64,000 bases of DNA from Megascapheus bottae (lineage: Eukaryota; Chordata; Mammalia; Rodentia; Geomyidae): NCBI GenBank assembly GCA_024803745.1, contig JANJXV010000013.1, forward strand, positions 7,006,001 through 7,070,000, read 5' to 3'. Every line of letters starts with the position of its first letter. Position 1 is the stretch's first letter. The notes beneath the pieces were generated by a model. The model did not search any database and had not been told where the DNA came from. It saw nothing but the letters and a program-made list of their open reading frames with translations. This document shows, piece by piece, positions 54,707-64,000 of the stretch. The translations under genes and the position numbers were made by a program.

Positions 54707-54894
54707 TACATTATATATTACATTACTGGAGATAAAATATTGCTTAGAGCGCTGTCACCCCTGATGGAATCCTAACCTTAGAGACTTACAGAAAGTGTTT
54801 CCAACATTTTCTCTACTAGGAATAATAGAAGAAACCTCTGTATATTTCAGGACAAATACGAATAGACAATAATAAGATATCTTTGGAGGAAATC

Positions 54895-55085
54895 AAGTAC
54901 ATTCTAGGAGGCTGAGATTATTGGTTGAGACCAGCCTGAGCAGAAAAGTCTGCAACACTCAATTTCCAGTCACCCATCCAAACTCTGGACTAGAGATGTG
55001 GCTCAAGTGGTAGAAAGCCTTATTAGCAAGAAAACTGAGTGAGAGGATCACCCTCTGAGTTCATGCTCCAGTTCTGGCAAAATGG
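54895..55085 (+). mobile_element. Degraded dimeric SINE
   Basis: CATTCTAGGAGGCTGAGATTA, GAGACCAGCCTGAGCAG and GGACTAGAGATGTGGCTCAAG lead to TGGTAGAAAGCC and TGAGTTCATGCTCCAGTTCTGG. The right half opens like a tRNA SINE (GAGATGTGGCTCAAGTGGTAG). Confidence 0.62.
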
Positions 55086-55631
55086 AGGAGCCATCCCAAT
55101 ATTACAGAAAACTTCAGAAAAAAAATCTGATGGGAAAAAGGATGGACTTTTACCTGGTCGGAGTTGAGATGTTGAAGAATATTTTTCTTACAGGATAGAG
55201 GGTCATTGGGGAGACAAGTTCTACTGTACTAATTAGTAGCAATCTTTTTCTATTAACATTTGCATCATGTTACAAGTCTACAAAGTGTAATGACCACTTA
55301 AAATGTCTTATGAGGCCAATCGGTGCATTGGTTTATCTTATTAATTTACTTTATTGTTATTACAGATGTACAGAGGGAATACCATTCTATGAGTCAAGTA
55401 ATGAGTACAATCCTTTCCTATAGTGTCTTCTGTTCTCTCATTTTCTCCCAGTCCCACCCTCCCAGCTCCACTAACAAATTGTTTAGTTCACTTTTATCAG
55501 TGTCCAGTGACTCCACTGCTGCATTTTTCCCCTCAGATTCTGTACTCTCTCCCAAACCTTTCTGAAGATGTGTACTTAAATATATCATATGTAAGGCAAA
55601 GAAGATAGAATCCTTAAAAAGTAAAATAACA

Positions 55632-55815
55632 GGGGCCGGAGTGTGACCTAGTGGTAGAGTGCTTGCCTAGCCCTGGGTTTGATTCTACATACACAGAAAA
55701 AGCTGGAAGTGGTACTGTGGCTCAAGTGGTAGGGTGTTAGACTTGAGCAAAATATGTCAATGCCCAGGCCTTGAGTTCAAGCTCAAGGACTGGGAAAAAA
55801 ATCCAAAAAACCCCC
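55632..55815 (+). mobile_element. IDL-Geo dimeric SINE inside an old L1
   Basis: GGGGCCGGAGTGTGACCTAG, TGGTAGAGTGCTTGCCTAG and CTGGGTTTGATTC, with a deletion in the ID half, then GCTGGAAGTGGTACTGTGGC, TCAAGTGGTAGGGTG and CTTGAGTTCAAGCTCAAGG. TAAAATAACA at 55622-55631 and 55816-55825 is an exact 10-bp duplication. Confidence 0.92.
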
Positions 55816-55951
55816 TAAAATAACAAAGAAAGAGGTATCTTGTTTCCATATCTTAGAGTTTGTTTCAGTATGTATATTTTTATGTAAAAATGAAGAGACA
55901 CTTTGGCATTGTATCTTTGTGTTTTTCTCTTAAGAGTATTTGCCTTTGACA

Positions 55952-56405
55952 TGATTTCCCTCATTTGTCATAATCAGTAGAAACCTTGGGCTCTCCTAGC
56001 AGAGATTTACAATAGAACAAAACCTACATACATAAGGCCATAGAGAATGATGCTAAATGAAAGGACCTCCAGGATATAGAAACAAAAGCCATATAAGGAG
56101 TTATTGTTGTCCTTAATGTACTATGTTATCTCATCTCTTTTGCTCTCCCTTGGTTATTTCTTATTTGGTTATCTCTAATTGTTACAGTATTTCACCTGCT
56201 TATCTGATATATTGTATATATGTGTATTTAGTTATTTGAAGTCAGATAGGGAAGGGAGGAAAACAAGATGAGAGGTGGGGGTGGAGGGAGGAAAATGGGG
56301 ACCAAGACATGAGAAAGGGTATCAATGTATGTGAAGTAATGCACCTTCTATCTGGTGAATATAATGTAACCCGTCTATTAATTACAATAAAAATTGTATG
56401 AAAAA
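55952..56405 (+). mobile_element. L1: L1 3'UTR (type A), near-complete
   Basis: GATTTCCCTCATTTGTCATAATC, GTAGAAACCTTGGGCTC and the GGGGGTGGAGGGAGG block lead to GGGGACCAAGACATGAG, GTGAATATAATGTAACCC and TATTAATTACAATAAAAATTG. AAGAGTATT at 55932 and 56404, with similar bases after it, is a probable partly eroded target duplication. Confidence 0.92.
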
Positions 56406-56811
56406 AGAGTATTCTCTTTTGGTCTCACTATGTATGAGAACCTGTATGATTGATCATATCCCAGTGTACTTTAAATCTAATTTCCATCTATCAAAGCAAA
56501 TATGAGCTGTTTGTTTCTGGAGCTTGACTTACTTGCTTAACATAATTTGTTCTGTTTCCATCAATTTCCCTGCAAGTAACATACTTCTTTCTTTTGGCTA
56601 TATCAGGTTCCATTGTGTATAGTGACCACATTTTTTTGGAACCCCTCATCTATTGCGGGCAATTGTGCTGTATCCATATCTTGGCTATTGTGAATAGTGT
56701 GGTGTTGAAATTGCATGTGCAGGTGTCTTTATCATATCTTTGCTCATCATGTTCAGATATCCAGCCTTTTGTTATCTTTAACCATATAAATGTATCTTTT
56801 GCTTATTCATT

Positions 56812-56995
56812 TATTTTAAATAGTGCTGGAGTTTGAATCCAGGACTTTGCACTTACTAGGCTATCCCTTGTATGCTGTACAATTTGAACCATCTCTAGCC
56901 CTTTGGTTGTCAGATGATCTCTCATGCTTTTTGCCCACTAGTCTTAGTCTGCGATACTTCAACATACTCATTTCCCTCATATTTGGGATCATATG
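56812..56995 (-). mobile_element. Old dimeric tRNA-derived SINE
   Basis: AGTGCTGGAGTTTGAATCCAGG, TTGCACTTACTAGGCTATCC and GAACCATCTCTAGCCC read as a reversed ID-like tRNA head (box B as TTTGAATCC). CTCATGCTTTTTGCCCACTAG, GTCTTAGTCTGCGATAC may be a reversed Alu-like second half. Confidence 0.5.
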
Positions 56996-57550
56996 TGTGA
57001 GCACCTATGTCTGTCACTTTTTAATAGAAAATATAAGAAATAAGTGGAATAATCAGGGTTACAAACAGACTTTAAATAGTATCTTTAGTAACTTAAAAAA
57101 AGCCAGATTCTTGCTGAGTGAATCAATAATGTATTAATTACCATTTTAAATCAGTAGGCTTTTGTCTATTTATTGGTCTTCTTGCAAAGTATTTCATTTA
57201 AATTTATTAGGATGGATTTTTTTTCTGCATCATGAAACAGGCTTTCAAAAAGCAGTGCCAGTGAATAAAATAATTACTCCCAAATCTGGCCACCAGCCAA
57301 GCCAGAAGTGTGATCAGCTAATTGTCTGAATAACATTGATGAAAACACGGTGCAATTATGTGAAGTTTTCACAACCCTGTGCAGAAACACAAATAGAATT
57401 CCCATTTGCATGTTATCAGCTTCATATTGCAAAGGAGAGTGCTGAATTTAAGAGAAAGATAAGGCAGAATCAAAAGATATTGCAAAGGGATTTGAAGGAA
57501 GATGGAGGAAGAATCAATTATGAGAAATCTACCATGTCCTGGATTCTCTA
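56996..57550. other. Unique block; candidate regulatory DNA
   Basis: No repeat is recognised from about 57150. The stretch includes ATCTGGCCACCAGCC (57290), TAATTGTCTGAATAACATTG and the octamer ATTTGCAT in CCCATTTGCATGTTATCAGC (57400). A 77-residue plus-strand frame at 57336-57569 is Lys/Gln-rich and matches no family I know. Confidence 0.35.
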
Positions 57551-57564
57551 CAAATACCATCTTT

Positions 57565-57786
57565 TTTAATTTAATTTTTTAATTTTTTATTTTTTTTCCA
57601 ATCCTCGGCTTGGACTCAGGGCCTGAGCACTGTCCTTGGGTTCTTTTTCTCAAGGTTAGAGCTCTACCACTTGAGCTTCAGCAACATTTCCGGCTTTTTT
57701 CTAAGTATGTGGTACCGAGTAGTTGAACCAGGGTCTTCATGCATGCTAGACAAGCACTCTACCACTGGGTCAAACTCCTGGCCCTT
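57565..57786 (-). mobile_element. IDL-Geo dimeric SINE
   Basis: T-rich tail, CCAATCCTCGGCTTGGACTC, CTCTACCACTTGAGC and CATTTCCGGCTTTTTTC lead to TTGAACCAGGGTC, CATGCATGCTAGACAAGC and CAAACTCCTGGCCC. CAAATACCATCTTT (57551-57564) and CAAATGCCATCTTT (57787-57800) form a 14-bp duplication with one mismatch. Confidence 0.94.
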
Positions 57787-57800
57787 CAAATGCCATCTTT

Positions 57801-58075
57801 ACAAACTGAACATAGCACCATAGGCTTAACATAATGATTAATCTCTCTACTAAACAGTGGAGGTAATAGAGTCTAAGACATGAAGCACCAGAAAAAGGAA
57901 TATGTAGCTAGCAAGTAGAGGAATTGTTATATGAATCAGGCTTATCTATCACTTAGTGCCAAATATTTGTGCTCTGTAGAACTATCAATACGTTTATTGA
58001 AGTCAATATGAGAATTGGGTGAATCAAATCTTAAATCTTGCTGGGGCAAAAAAAAATATGAGTTCCATTTTCAAC
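57801..58075. other. Unique AT-rich DNA
   Basis: No feature recognised. Confidence 0.4.
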
Positions 58076-58079
58076 CTAT

Positions 58080-58420
58080 ACCTGAGTATTGTGGCATATG
58101 CTTGTTACCTTAAGATACGTGGGAGGAACAAGTTTCTAGGCCATACCAGGAAAAAGAAAGAAAACATTCCACAATCTCTATTCAGTGGTACACATTTGTG
58201 GTTCCAGTGGTGAGGCCTTGAGTAACCAGGTGCCAGGAAGCAAGACAAGTATCCTAAAAATAATAAATGAAAAACAATAGTTGAATCATGTCTCAGTGGT
58301 ACTGGATAGGCCTTGGAAGTGTGAAGTCTTCAGACTTTAAAGTGATTGGTGCTGATTTCAAATGCCAGTATCACCAGAAAGCAGTCAACAACAAAAAAAC
58401 AAACAAAACAGAAAGGAAGA
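58080..58420 (+). mobile_element. Possible very degraded dimeric SINE
   Basis: ACCTGAGTATTGTGGCATATGC, CCATACCAGGAAAAAG, then TTGAATCATGTCTCAGTGGTAC, TGCTGATTTCAAATGCCAG and TATCACCAGAAAG before an ACAACAAAAAAAC tail. The order fits an old two-part SINE, but each word is diverged. Confidence 0.38.
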
Positions 58421-58925
58421 GGATATAATTGAGCCCAGTCATGGGGTGCATTCATGGGTGAATATTAGAGATAAAAACCGAGTGGTAGTTTTATCAGAAG
58501 AAGGAGAGAGACCAGAAGAGACCCACAGGCATGCTCTGCAGATGAAGCCCCTTCTGCACCCCAGTACTTTGTCACTAACTCATTAATGACAGGATCATTA
58601 AGCCTTTGACAAAACTTGTGAACAAAATGAACCTCTTTTCTTAATGGCATAGCATAATTTATATGTATTTCTTTTCTTGTAGTAGTTTTCTCATAGTTTT
58701 TACAGTAAGATTTTATGTTGTCATTGAATGTGAGGAATATTTAAAACTAAAAGAGAATTGGCATTTAAATTAAGGGTAAGTAAGAAAAATAAATAATAAA
58801 TTAAATTACATGACATTCTGCAATAAAAAATACATATCAACCTTTCCTCACCTGAAGTAATTTTACCCTTTCAGTAAAGACTAATTGAGAGATTGCCAAC
58901 AGCAATTTGGTTAGGCAAAAACTCA
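58421..58925. other. Unique DNA
   Basis: No gene or repeat recognised. Confidence 0.4.
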
Positions 58926-59015
58926 TAAAACTCACTTTAGAGATAAAAGGACTGAGGTTCAGAGAATTTGAACAACTTGCCAGATAGAACTGCTAGAAAA
59001 TGCTGATTTCCAAAC
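58926..59015 (-). mobile_element. Possible MIR relic
   Basis: TTTAGAGATAAAAGGACTGAGG and TTCAGAGAATTTGAACAACTTGCC match the MIR antisense words TTTACAGATGAGGAAACTGAGG and CAGAGAGGTTAAGTAACTTGCC. Confidence 0.52.
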
Positions 59016-59079
59016 ATGAAAATGAATACCAGAAAACTGAAATGTGCTTGAGGGTCACCAATGAGAGTAGGGGCACATA

Positions 59080-59290
59080 ATTGGAGGGAGAAGGGTCAGC
59101 AAATACAGCTATTATTTTTAATATACACTATGTAAAAATTAAAAATTAAACTATATAACATAAGGATAGAGCTGAGATGTTGGAAGAATGATGGAAATGG
59201 TGATATTGGTCAAGATGTATTATACTCATAACTTGACTTTTGGAATTGAAACCTCTTTGAACAACTACTTAATAAAAATAAGTAAATATA
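59080..59290 (+). mobile_element. Old L1-like 3' end (type C)
   Basis: GGTGATATTGGTCAAGATG, TATTATACTCATAACTTGAC and TTTTGGAATTGAAACCTCTTTG lead to AACAACTACTTAATAAAAATAAG. This is the clearest sense-strand copy of the type C terminus in the window. A 115-residue frame at 59188-59535 starts inside it. Confidence 0.68.
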
Positions 59291-60124
59291 AAACTATTGT
59301 TCTGATAGCAGGCCAAGAATCCATCAGAATGAACCTGTGTTGTAGCATCTGCCATGCTGAACAGATAATGGGCAGACAGAGGACAGTACCTAAATCCGAC
59401 TATAAAGTGTTCCCTGGCTATGGTATTCATTCACAGACTGTAATGAGGAGTCAGTCCTTAGAAGAAATCTTTTGGAGAACTATGCCAGGAGATCATGTTT
59501 TGATCTCGGGGGAGCTGGCTATAAATAGTTTATGACCTGAAACATAAGGTTTTATTACAGTTATCTTTAAAAGCAGTTATTTAAATGTAGATTGAGTAAG
59601 AAAATGGTTAGTCTCTGGTCCAAATTCAGGATGTTCTGATACAGTGAATTATTCCACATCACCCTATGCTTCCATTTTATTTATTTGCCTGACATTTTAC
59701 TTCCAGAGGGAGAAACAAGTTAGTGTTTTTTTTCTCATCTTGAATATATGAGAGGCATTGGCCAATTATCTCCTTCAGCCCTTCACCTACACAAAAGAAA
59801 AGACTAGCCCACCAATTTCTCCAGAGAAATGACAGTATGTGTTCTATATTTCATCTACTTTTTGTTGAATTGTATTGAAGAGGAAAGAAATGTTCTATTG
59901 TCATGGAAACACATTAAATGCAAGTCCAATTTATTCTGACAAAAACTGCAAAGACATTGCCCACTATCTTTAGAATTAAGTTACCTTTTCTCCCTCTTTA
60001 TTTTTAACTTTTGATTTTTATTTTACTCTTCTTTATTAATCATCAACCTAACAGGTTTCCTGAAATGCTTTGCCAGGAACAACTGCGACCATGCAGGAAA
60101 CGATTGCTCTTAGAAACAGTTGTG
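59291..60124. other. Unique DNA
   Basis: The remainder of the 59188-59535 plus-strand frame (ICHAEQIMGRQRTVPKSDYK...) has no recognised domain. No other feature is seen. Confidence 0.38.
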
Positions 60125-60310
60125 CACATTTATTGTGTAATGTGGGTTCCTTACTCTGTATTAAGGTGTCCTTACATGTAGTCTCTGAAGAAGGCACTAT
60201 TCCCATTCTACAGTTGATCAATGAGAAAATCATAAAGGTGAAGTAATTTGCCAAGAGTACATGTCAGTAGGACACAAGATTGTGGATTCAGTCCTTAGAC
60301 AAGGAATTGT
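60125..60310 (-). mobile_element. MIR SINE relic
   Basis: ATTCCCATTCTACAGTTGATC, AATGAGAAAATCATAAAGG, TGAAGTAATTTGCCAAGAG and TGTGGATTCAGTCCTTAG follow the MIR antisense core (CCCATTTTACAGATGAGGAAA, TTAAGTAACTTGCCCAAGG, GGATTCGAACCC). Confidence 0.6.
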
Positions 60311-60608
60311 ACATTATCCTCCACATTCTGCCATTTCATTGGGACCTAAAACTGATCAGTAGTGAAGCAACTGAAGAAGCCTCACCATTTCTTTCTTTTT
60401 TAATTTCAAAGCGCCAAACTCAGAAATACTAGACTGGATAATTTGTGAAGTCCTTTTTATAGTCATTGCTACATTGATAGCCATCTATAGAATTATGAGC
60501 CCTATTTAAAAAAAATGGGGAAGCATAGATACAAGAGGAATAAAGAACATCTTTAAATATTTATATTTTAGCTATATTAAGGTCTGAAAGTATCAGGGGA
60601 ATCATGCA
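60311..60608. other. Unique AT-rich DNA
   Basis: No feature recognised. Confidence 0.4.
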
Positions 60609-60848
60609 ACCAGGTGATGGTTATTCATACCTATAATCCAAGCTACCTAGAAAACTCGGGATCAGTTTAAATCCATCTCAGGCAGTAATAACAAACATTT
60701 ATATGGCTATTATTTTCAAGTAACCGAAATAGTTGAAATTGAAACTGTGGCTCAAGAAGTAGACAACTAGACTTGATAGGGTGTCAAGGGACAGGAACTA
60801 AGCTCTAAATTTAAGCTTCAGCACTGTCAACCCCTGCCCCCCACAAAA
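60609..60848 (+). mobile_element. Degraded Alu-like-head/Geo-tail SINE
   Basis: CAACCAGGTGATGGTTATTC, ATACCTATAATCCAAGC and GGATCAGTTTAAATCC lead to AACTGTGGCTCAAGAAGTAG, ACAACTAGACTTGATAGGG and GTCAAGGGACAGGAAC. Both modules are recognisable. Confidence 0.7.
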
Positions 60849-61599
60849 AAGTCATATGTTCATCTACTATACAATGGGAGTTCAGTGGAAATTCTCTCTC
60901 TTGAATTCAATGTGTTCGAGGAGCTGAGATCTCCTTAAAACAGGTTTTTAGTTTTAGGTGGATATTTGGACCATTGAAGTAGCAAGAATGGAGAAGATAT
61001 AATCATCCCTAAGCTATGCCTGTCCCTATATCATAAAGTTCTTTGTTTTCTCCTCCTCCTCCTCCTTCCGCCTTCCCCCCTCCTTTTATATCACTCTCTT
61101 ACTCACACATAATTGTGTGTTTTACATAAATTTTAAGTATTCTAGATGCTTTTGGACAAAGAAATTAGAAGCCATTGTATCAACAATGCATTTTGAAATA
61201 CTTTTGATATTTTTCTGTCTACATCTTGTTCTTTAGTTGATTTTTTCAGTCTCAAAAACTTAACAAAAGGTTGTTTTTCATGTATTACTCATTGTTTAGA
61301 AGAAAAAGTTTTTGTGAAAAGTGAAAAAATATATCTAAAATGCCCTAATTTGGAAATAAAATTAGGTTATGTCAGTCATTCGTGTATTCTGGAGTTGTAG
61401 GCATTGTATTAAATATTACTTTTAGGGTATTGAATTAGTTAAATATGAAATAGCTCTGTTACTAAGCTTCACTGTTTTTAATGTCAGGATGCTGTAAGTA
61501 CATAACAAGTAGAAATATAGTTTGTACTGTGTGAAATGCTATATTCTGCTTCCCAAAATAATCTCAAGAGTTGTTAACTTCTTTGTTCTCACTGGGTGG
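60849..61599. other. Unique AT-rich DNA with short TCC tract
   Basis: CTCCTCCTCCTCC at 61049-61062 is a short trinucleotide run. No gene or repeat is otherwise seen. Confidence 0.4.
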
Positions 61600-61759
61600 C
61601 TGTCTACATACCTGCATAATTTACCATGTCCCAGTGTATTTTTTTTAATCATCTAGTGTTTTTAGTTGAAGATTCATAAGCACATTGTAGTTACCAAAAC
61701 TGAGGGAACCCATACAACCTAAGTTTGACTCTTATTTCTTGGGTCTGGATTACACAGTG

Positions 61760-62745
61760 AGATGAAAGGAGGATATCAAAGTAGTGGATCACAAAGGCTT
61801 AATAGGTATTTATATATGACTATGTACAATATTTTATGAATGAACTCCAGGATATGGAAAGAAGAGATTTTTGTTGTTGCTGTTGCTGTGTTTTTGCCAT
61901 TTTCTTTTGTCTTGCTAGTTAATTTATTCTTATGGGGGGCACAGAAACGTAGGACAACATATAAACTAATAGAAGTGGTAACAAGTTGTGGTATTTGTAC
62001 ACAATGGAATTCTATGCTGCTGTCAGAAAGAATGACATCGACCCATTTGTTAGGAAATGGAAAGACTCAGAAAAATCATATTAAGTGAAGTAAGCCAGAC
62101 TCAAAGGAACTTAGGCTCAATGGTTTCCCTCATTTGTCATAATCAGTAGAATCCTTGAGCTCTACTAGCAGAGATTTGCAATAGAGCAAAACCTTGATAC
62201 ATAAGGCCATATAGTATGAAGCTAATTGAAAGGACCTCCAGGATATTGAAACAAAAGCCATATAACAAATGATTGTTGTCCTTAATGTACTATGTTATCC
62301 CTCATCTCCTTTGCTGTCCCTTGGGTATCTCATATTGTTACGGTATCTCACTTTGTTATCTGATATATTGAATTTATTTGTATTTGGTTATGTGAAACTT
62401 GATAGGGAAGGGGGAAAACCAATACAGGGAGTGGGTGGTGGGTGGGGGGAGGGTAATGGGTACCAAGACATGTGAAGGGTATCAATGTATGTGAATTAAT
62501 GCACCTTCTATCTGGCAAATATCATGTAACCCCTCTATTAATTACAATAAAAATATATATAAAAAGAGTGGTACTCAGTAGACAATATGTGAAAAATGAA
62601 TGATATAACTTGTGGGTGGGGATGGAACGGGAAAAAATGGGAGAGAGCAAGGGAAGGGGTGACATAGTCCAAAAAGAAATGTTCTCTTTATCTAATTAAC
62701 TAAGCTCTCTGTATCTTACCCCTACAATAAAATAAAATAACTTCT
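61760..62745 (+). mobile_element. L1: L1 3'UTR (type B), split by a type A L1
   Basis: GTAGTGGATCACAAAGGC, GAATGAACTCCAGGATATGG (left part, to about 61980) and ACTCAGTAGACAATATGTG, the GGGTGGGGATGG block, GGGAAGGGGTGACATAGTCC, GCTCTCTGTATCTTACC and ACAATAAAATAAAATAA (right part, 62567-62745) are one type B 3'UTR divided by the insertion of a type A L1. The first 150 bp before 61760 may also belong to it. Confidence 0.8.
61981..62566 (+). mobile_element. L1: L1 (type A) ORF2 end and 3'UTR
   Basis: GTGGTATTTGTACACAATGG, ATTCTATGCTGCTGTCAG and AAGTGAAGTAAGCCAGACTC are the ORF2 end (a plus frame reads WNSMLLSERMTSTHLLGNGK in a shifted register). The 3'UTR runs to ACAATAAAAATATATATAAAAA. AGTGGTA at both junctions is the visible core of the target duplication. 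The 82-residue open frame at 61840-62088 is L1-derived. Confidence 0.9.
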
Positions 62746-62751
62746 TAGGCT

Positions 62752-62979
62752 GGGAGCAGTGGCTCATGCCTGTAATCCTAGCTACTCAGGAGACTGAGAT
62801 CAGGAGATTGCAATTCAAAGCCAGCCTGGGCACTAAAGACTGTGAGACTCTTATCTCCAATTAACCCTGAGCCCAGTCCCAGGGGTAGGGTGGTAGCCTT
62901 GAGCTGCAGAGCTCAGAGACAGTGTACAGGCCCAGAGTTCAAGCTCTATGTGACTGACCAAAAAAGAAAAAAAAAAACC
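62752..62979 (+). mobile_element. Alu-like-head/Geo-tail SINE, well preserved
   Basis: GGCTGGGAGCAGTGGCTCATG, CCTGTAATCCTAGCTACTC, AGGAGACTGAGATC, AAAGCCAGCCTGGGC and TCTTATCTCCAATTAACC form a head strongly resembling the 7SL-derived Alu/B1 left end. GGGTGGTAGCCTTGAGCTGC, AGCTCAGAGACAGTG and CAGAGTTCAAGCTC form the tail module, and an A-rich tail follows. It sits directly after the A-tail of the type B L1. Confidence 0.92.
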
Positions 62980-64000
62980 TTCTTCAATGAGTGTCATCTG
63001 TTTTTATGAGATAATATTGCTAAGCATTAAAGCTTACTTTTGCAAACTTTTGTACAGCATTAAAATATCAGGAACAGTATACTATAATTTCACATAAATA
63101 CATAAATAAATGCCTCATAATATATTCTCTTCCCTTTTCTCAAATATCAAATAACACGAAGTGAAAAGTCTAAGGAACACACAGTGGTCATCACAAACAT
63201 TGTAGATGTTTGCCAATCCAGTGGTAGGAATGATGTATAAGTTAATCTGTAAATCCAGTTTTGAAACACTGTGATGGATGTGACACTGAATAAGGGGACA
63301 AAATAAAGTGGTACTCTTTAGCACGTTAGGTTCCTACAAGAAAGCAGTAATTCACTTGTTTTCTTATGCTACCTAGTTTTCTGTTTCTAAAGTCAAATTG
63401 CAGGTTGGACACAGAATTTTCTAAGCCCTTGCCCAGTAGCCATCATAAGTATTACCAGCGCTTACTTTCCTCATTGGGGTGGAATTTGTGTAGTTATAGT
63501 ATTGTCTTTATTCTTACTACATTATTTTATCATCTTGCTTGACCAAGGAGGGATTTTCATAAAATGTCCAAAGTATAACTCATTTCAGCATCCTCAAGAT
63601 AAGAATGTGGATTTGCATGTTATTTCCCATGTCATTTTTTAATTAAGCCAACACTTCATGAGGAAAGAAAGTCATTTTACCACATTTATTAAATATTTGT
63701 GTTCTTTGTGGTAGATGTTAAATATACCACAGTCAAGGAAAGATATCTTTCATGTCCTTAATATTCATTATCTAATTTAAGAGAATGAAGTTCATAAAAA
63801 TATCCCCCAAAATACATCTGAAACTGCAAATGTGATCAAAGTGACAAGTGAAGATGTAAGATAGGGAGGTGTTAGTATATAAGATGTTATAGGGTTGGGA
63901 TGTAAGCATAGATGTTCAGGACAATATTTCTGCTCATTTATTTCCTGTTTTTGTTAGGAAGAAAAGTTACCATCCACATCTAACCTTCTAGTAAATGAGC
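62980..64000. other. Unique AT-rich DNA to window end
   Basis: No gene or repeat is recognised in the final kilobase. Confidence 0.4.

Larger units (their letters stand above)
55330..56800 (-). mobile_element. L1: Old L1 (type C) carrying two later insertions
   Basis: The 3' terminus reads on the plus strand as TTACAGATGTACAGAGGG, TCAAGTAATGAGTACAATCC and a CCC-rich block. The interior (TTGTTTCCATATCTTAGAG) resumes after an IDL-Geo insertion. After a type A L1 insertion it continues with CATCAATTTCCCTGCAAG, GTTCCATTGTGTATAG and CCATATCTTGGCTATTGTG, the antisense of the ORF2 C-terminal region of old mammalian L1s. One element interrupted twice explains all these pieces. Confidence 0.65.

Noticed and set aside
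57336..57569. 77-residue Lys/Gln-rich plus frame
   Set aside because: No start context, domain or homologous protein recognised; better viewed as non-coding unique DNA.
20680..57786. tRNA genes at the box A/B motifs in IDL-Geo elements
   Set aside because: The motifs belong to tRNA-derived SINE heads; no cloverleaf-sized free-standing tRNA with proper ends was seen.
59188..59535. 115-residue frame with a segment (SDYKVFPGYG) faintly like ribosomal protein L24
   Set aside because: Similarity is confined to about ten residues, the following residues do not match, and the frame starts inside an old L1 3' end.

Overview
The window looks like AT-rich, CpG-poor mammalian nuclear DNA from a rodent, and I find no functional protein-coding gene, rRNA or tRNA gene, or CRISPR array in it. 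The organism call rests on the SINEs. Several copies are dimers whose left half is an ID-like, tRNA-derived monomer and whose right half is a second module ending in an A-tract. This matches the published description of the IDL-Geo SINE of Geomyoidea (pocket gophers, kangaroo rats, pocket mice). I therefore infer a heteromyid or geomyid rodent. Every long open frame is explained by L1 decay, SINE sequence or low-complexity DNA.

Layout. 1-11 kb: mostly anonymous unique DNA with short L1 3' ends, a few old SINEs, three (TG)n tracts and one MIR. 11.3-16.2 kb: the largest element, a 4.8 kb 5'-truncated L1 on the minus strand. It holds the ORF1 C-terminus, a full-span but frameshifted ORF2 and the 3'UTR, between 17-bp target-site duplications. 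16.3-17.1 kb: another minus-strand L1 fragment. 17-22 kb: SINEs and microsatellites. 22.3-26.3 kb: a nested complex made of a plus-strand L1 with an internal deletion, a CpG-rich solo LTR inserted in it with a 6-bp duplication, a SINE within a SINE further along, and a minus-strand L1 immediately downstream. 27-29.2 kb: a cluster of five SINEs. 29-51 kb: mainly unique sequence with scattered SINEs, probable MIR/L2 relics, L1 3' ends, a long pyrimidine array and a MaLR-like repeat. 51.7-63 kb: dense young IDL-Geo copies and nested L1s.

The transposons can be ordered by who interrupts whom. I separate three L1 3'-end types. Type A has a CCTTCTATTAATTACAATAAA 3' end. Type B has a CTCTGTA...ACAATAAAAT 3' end. 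Type C has a CCTCTTTGtACAACTA...AATAAAAA 3' end and is older. Type A and IDL-Geo interrupt B, C and the Alu-like SINE; I saw no reverse case. Clean target-site duplications support many of the insertions.

No new biological system is evident. The most interesting signals are modular SINE evolution (one right-hand module shared by two SINE families and itself carrying tRNA-like promoter boxes), microsatellites growing from SINE tails, the nested retroelement stack, and two unique stretches that could be conserved regulatory DNA. Family names rest on recall of repeat families, without a database search; boundaries are approximate except where a duplication fixes them.
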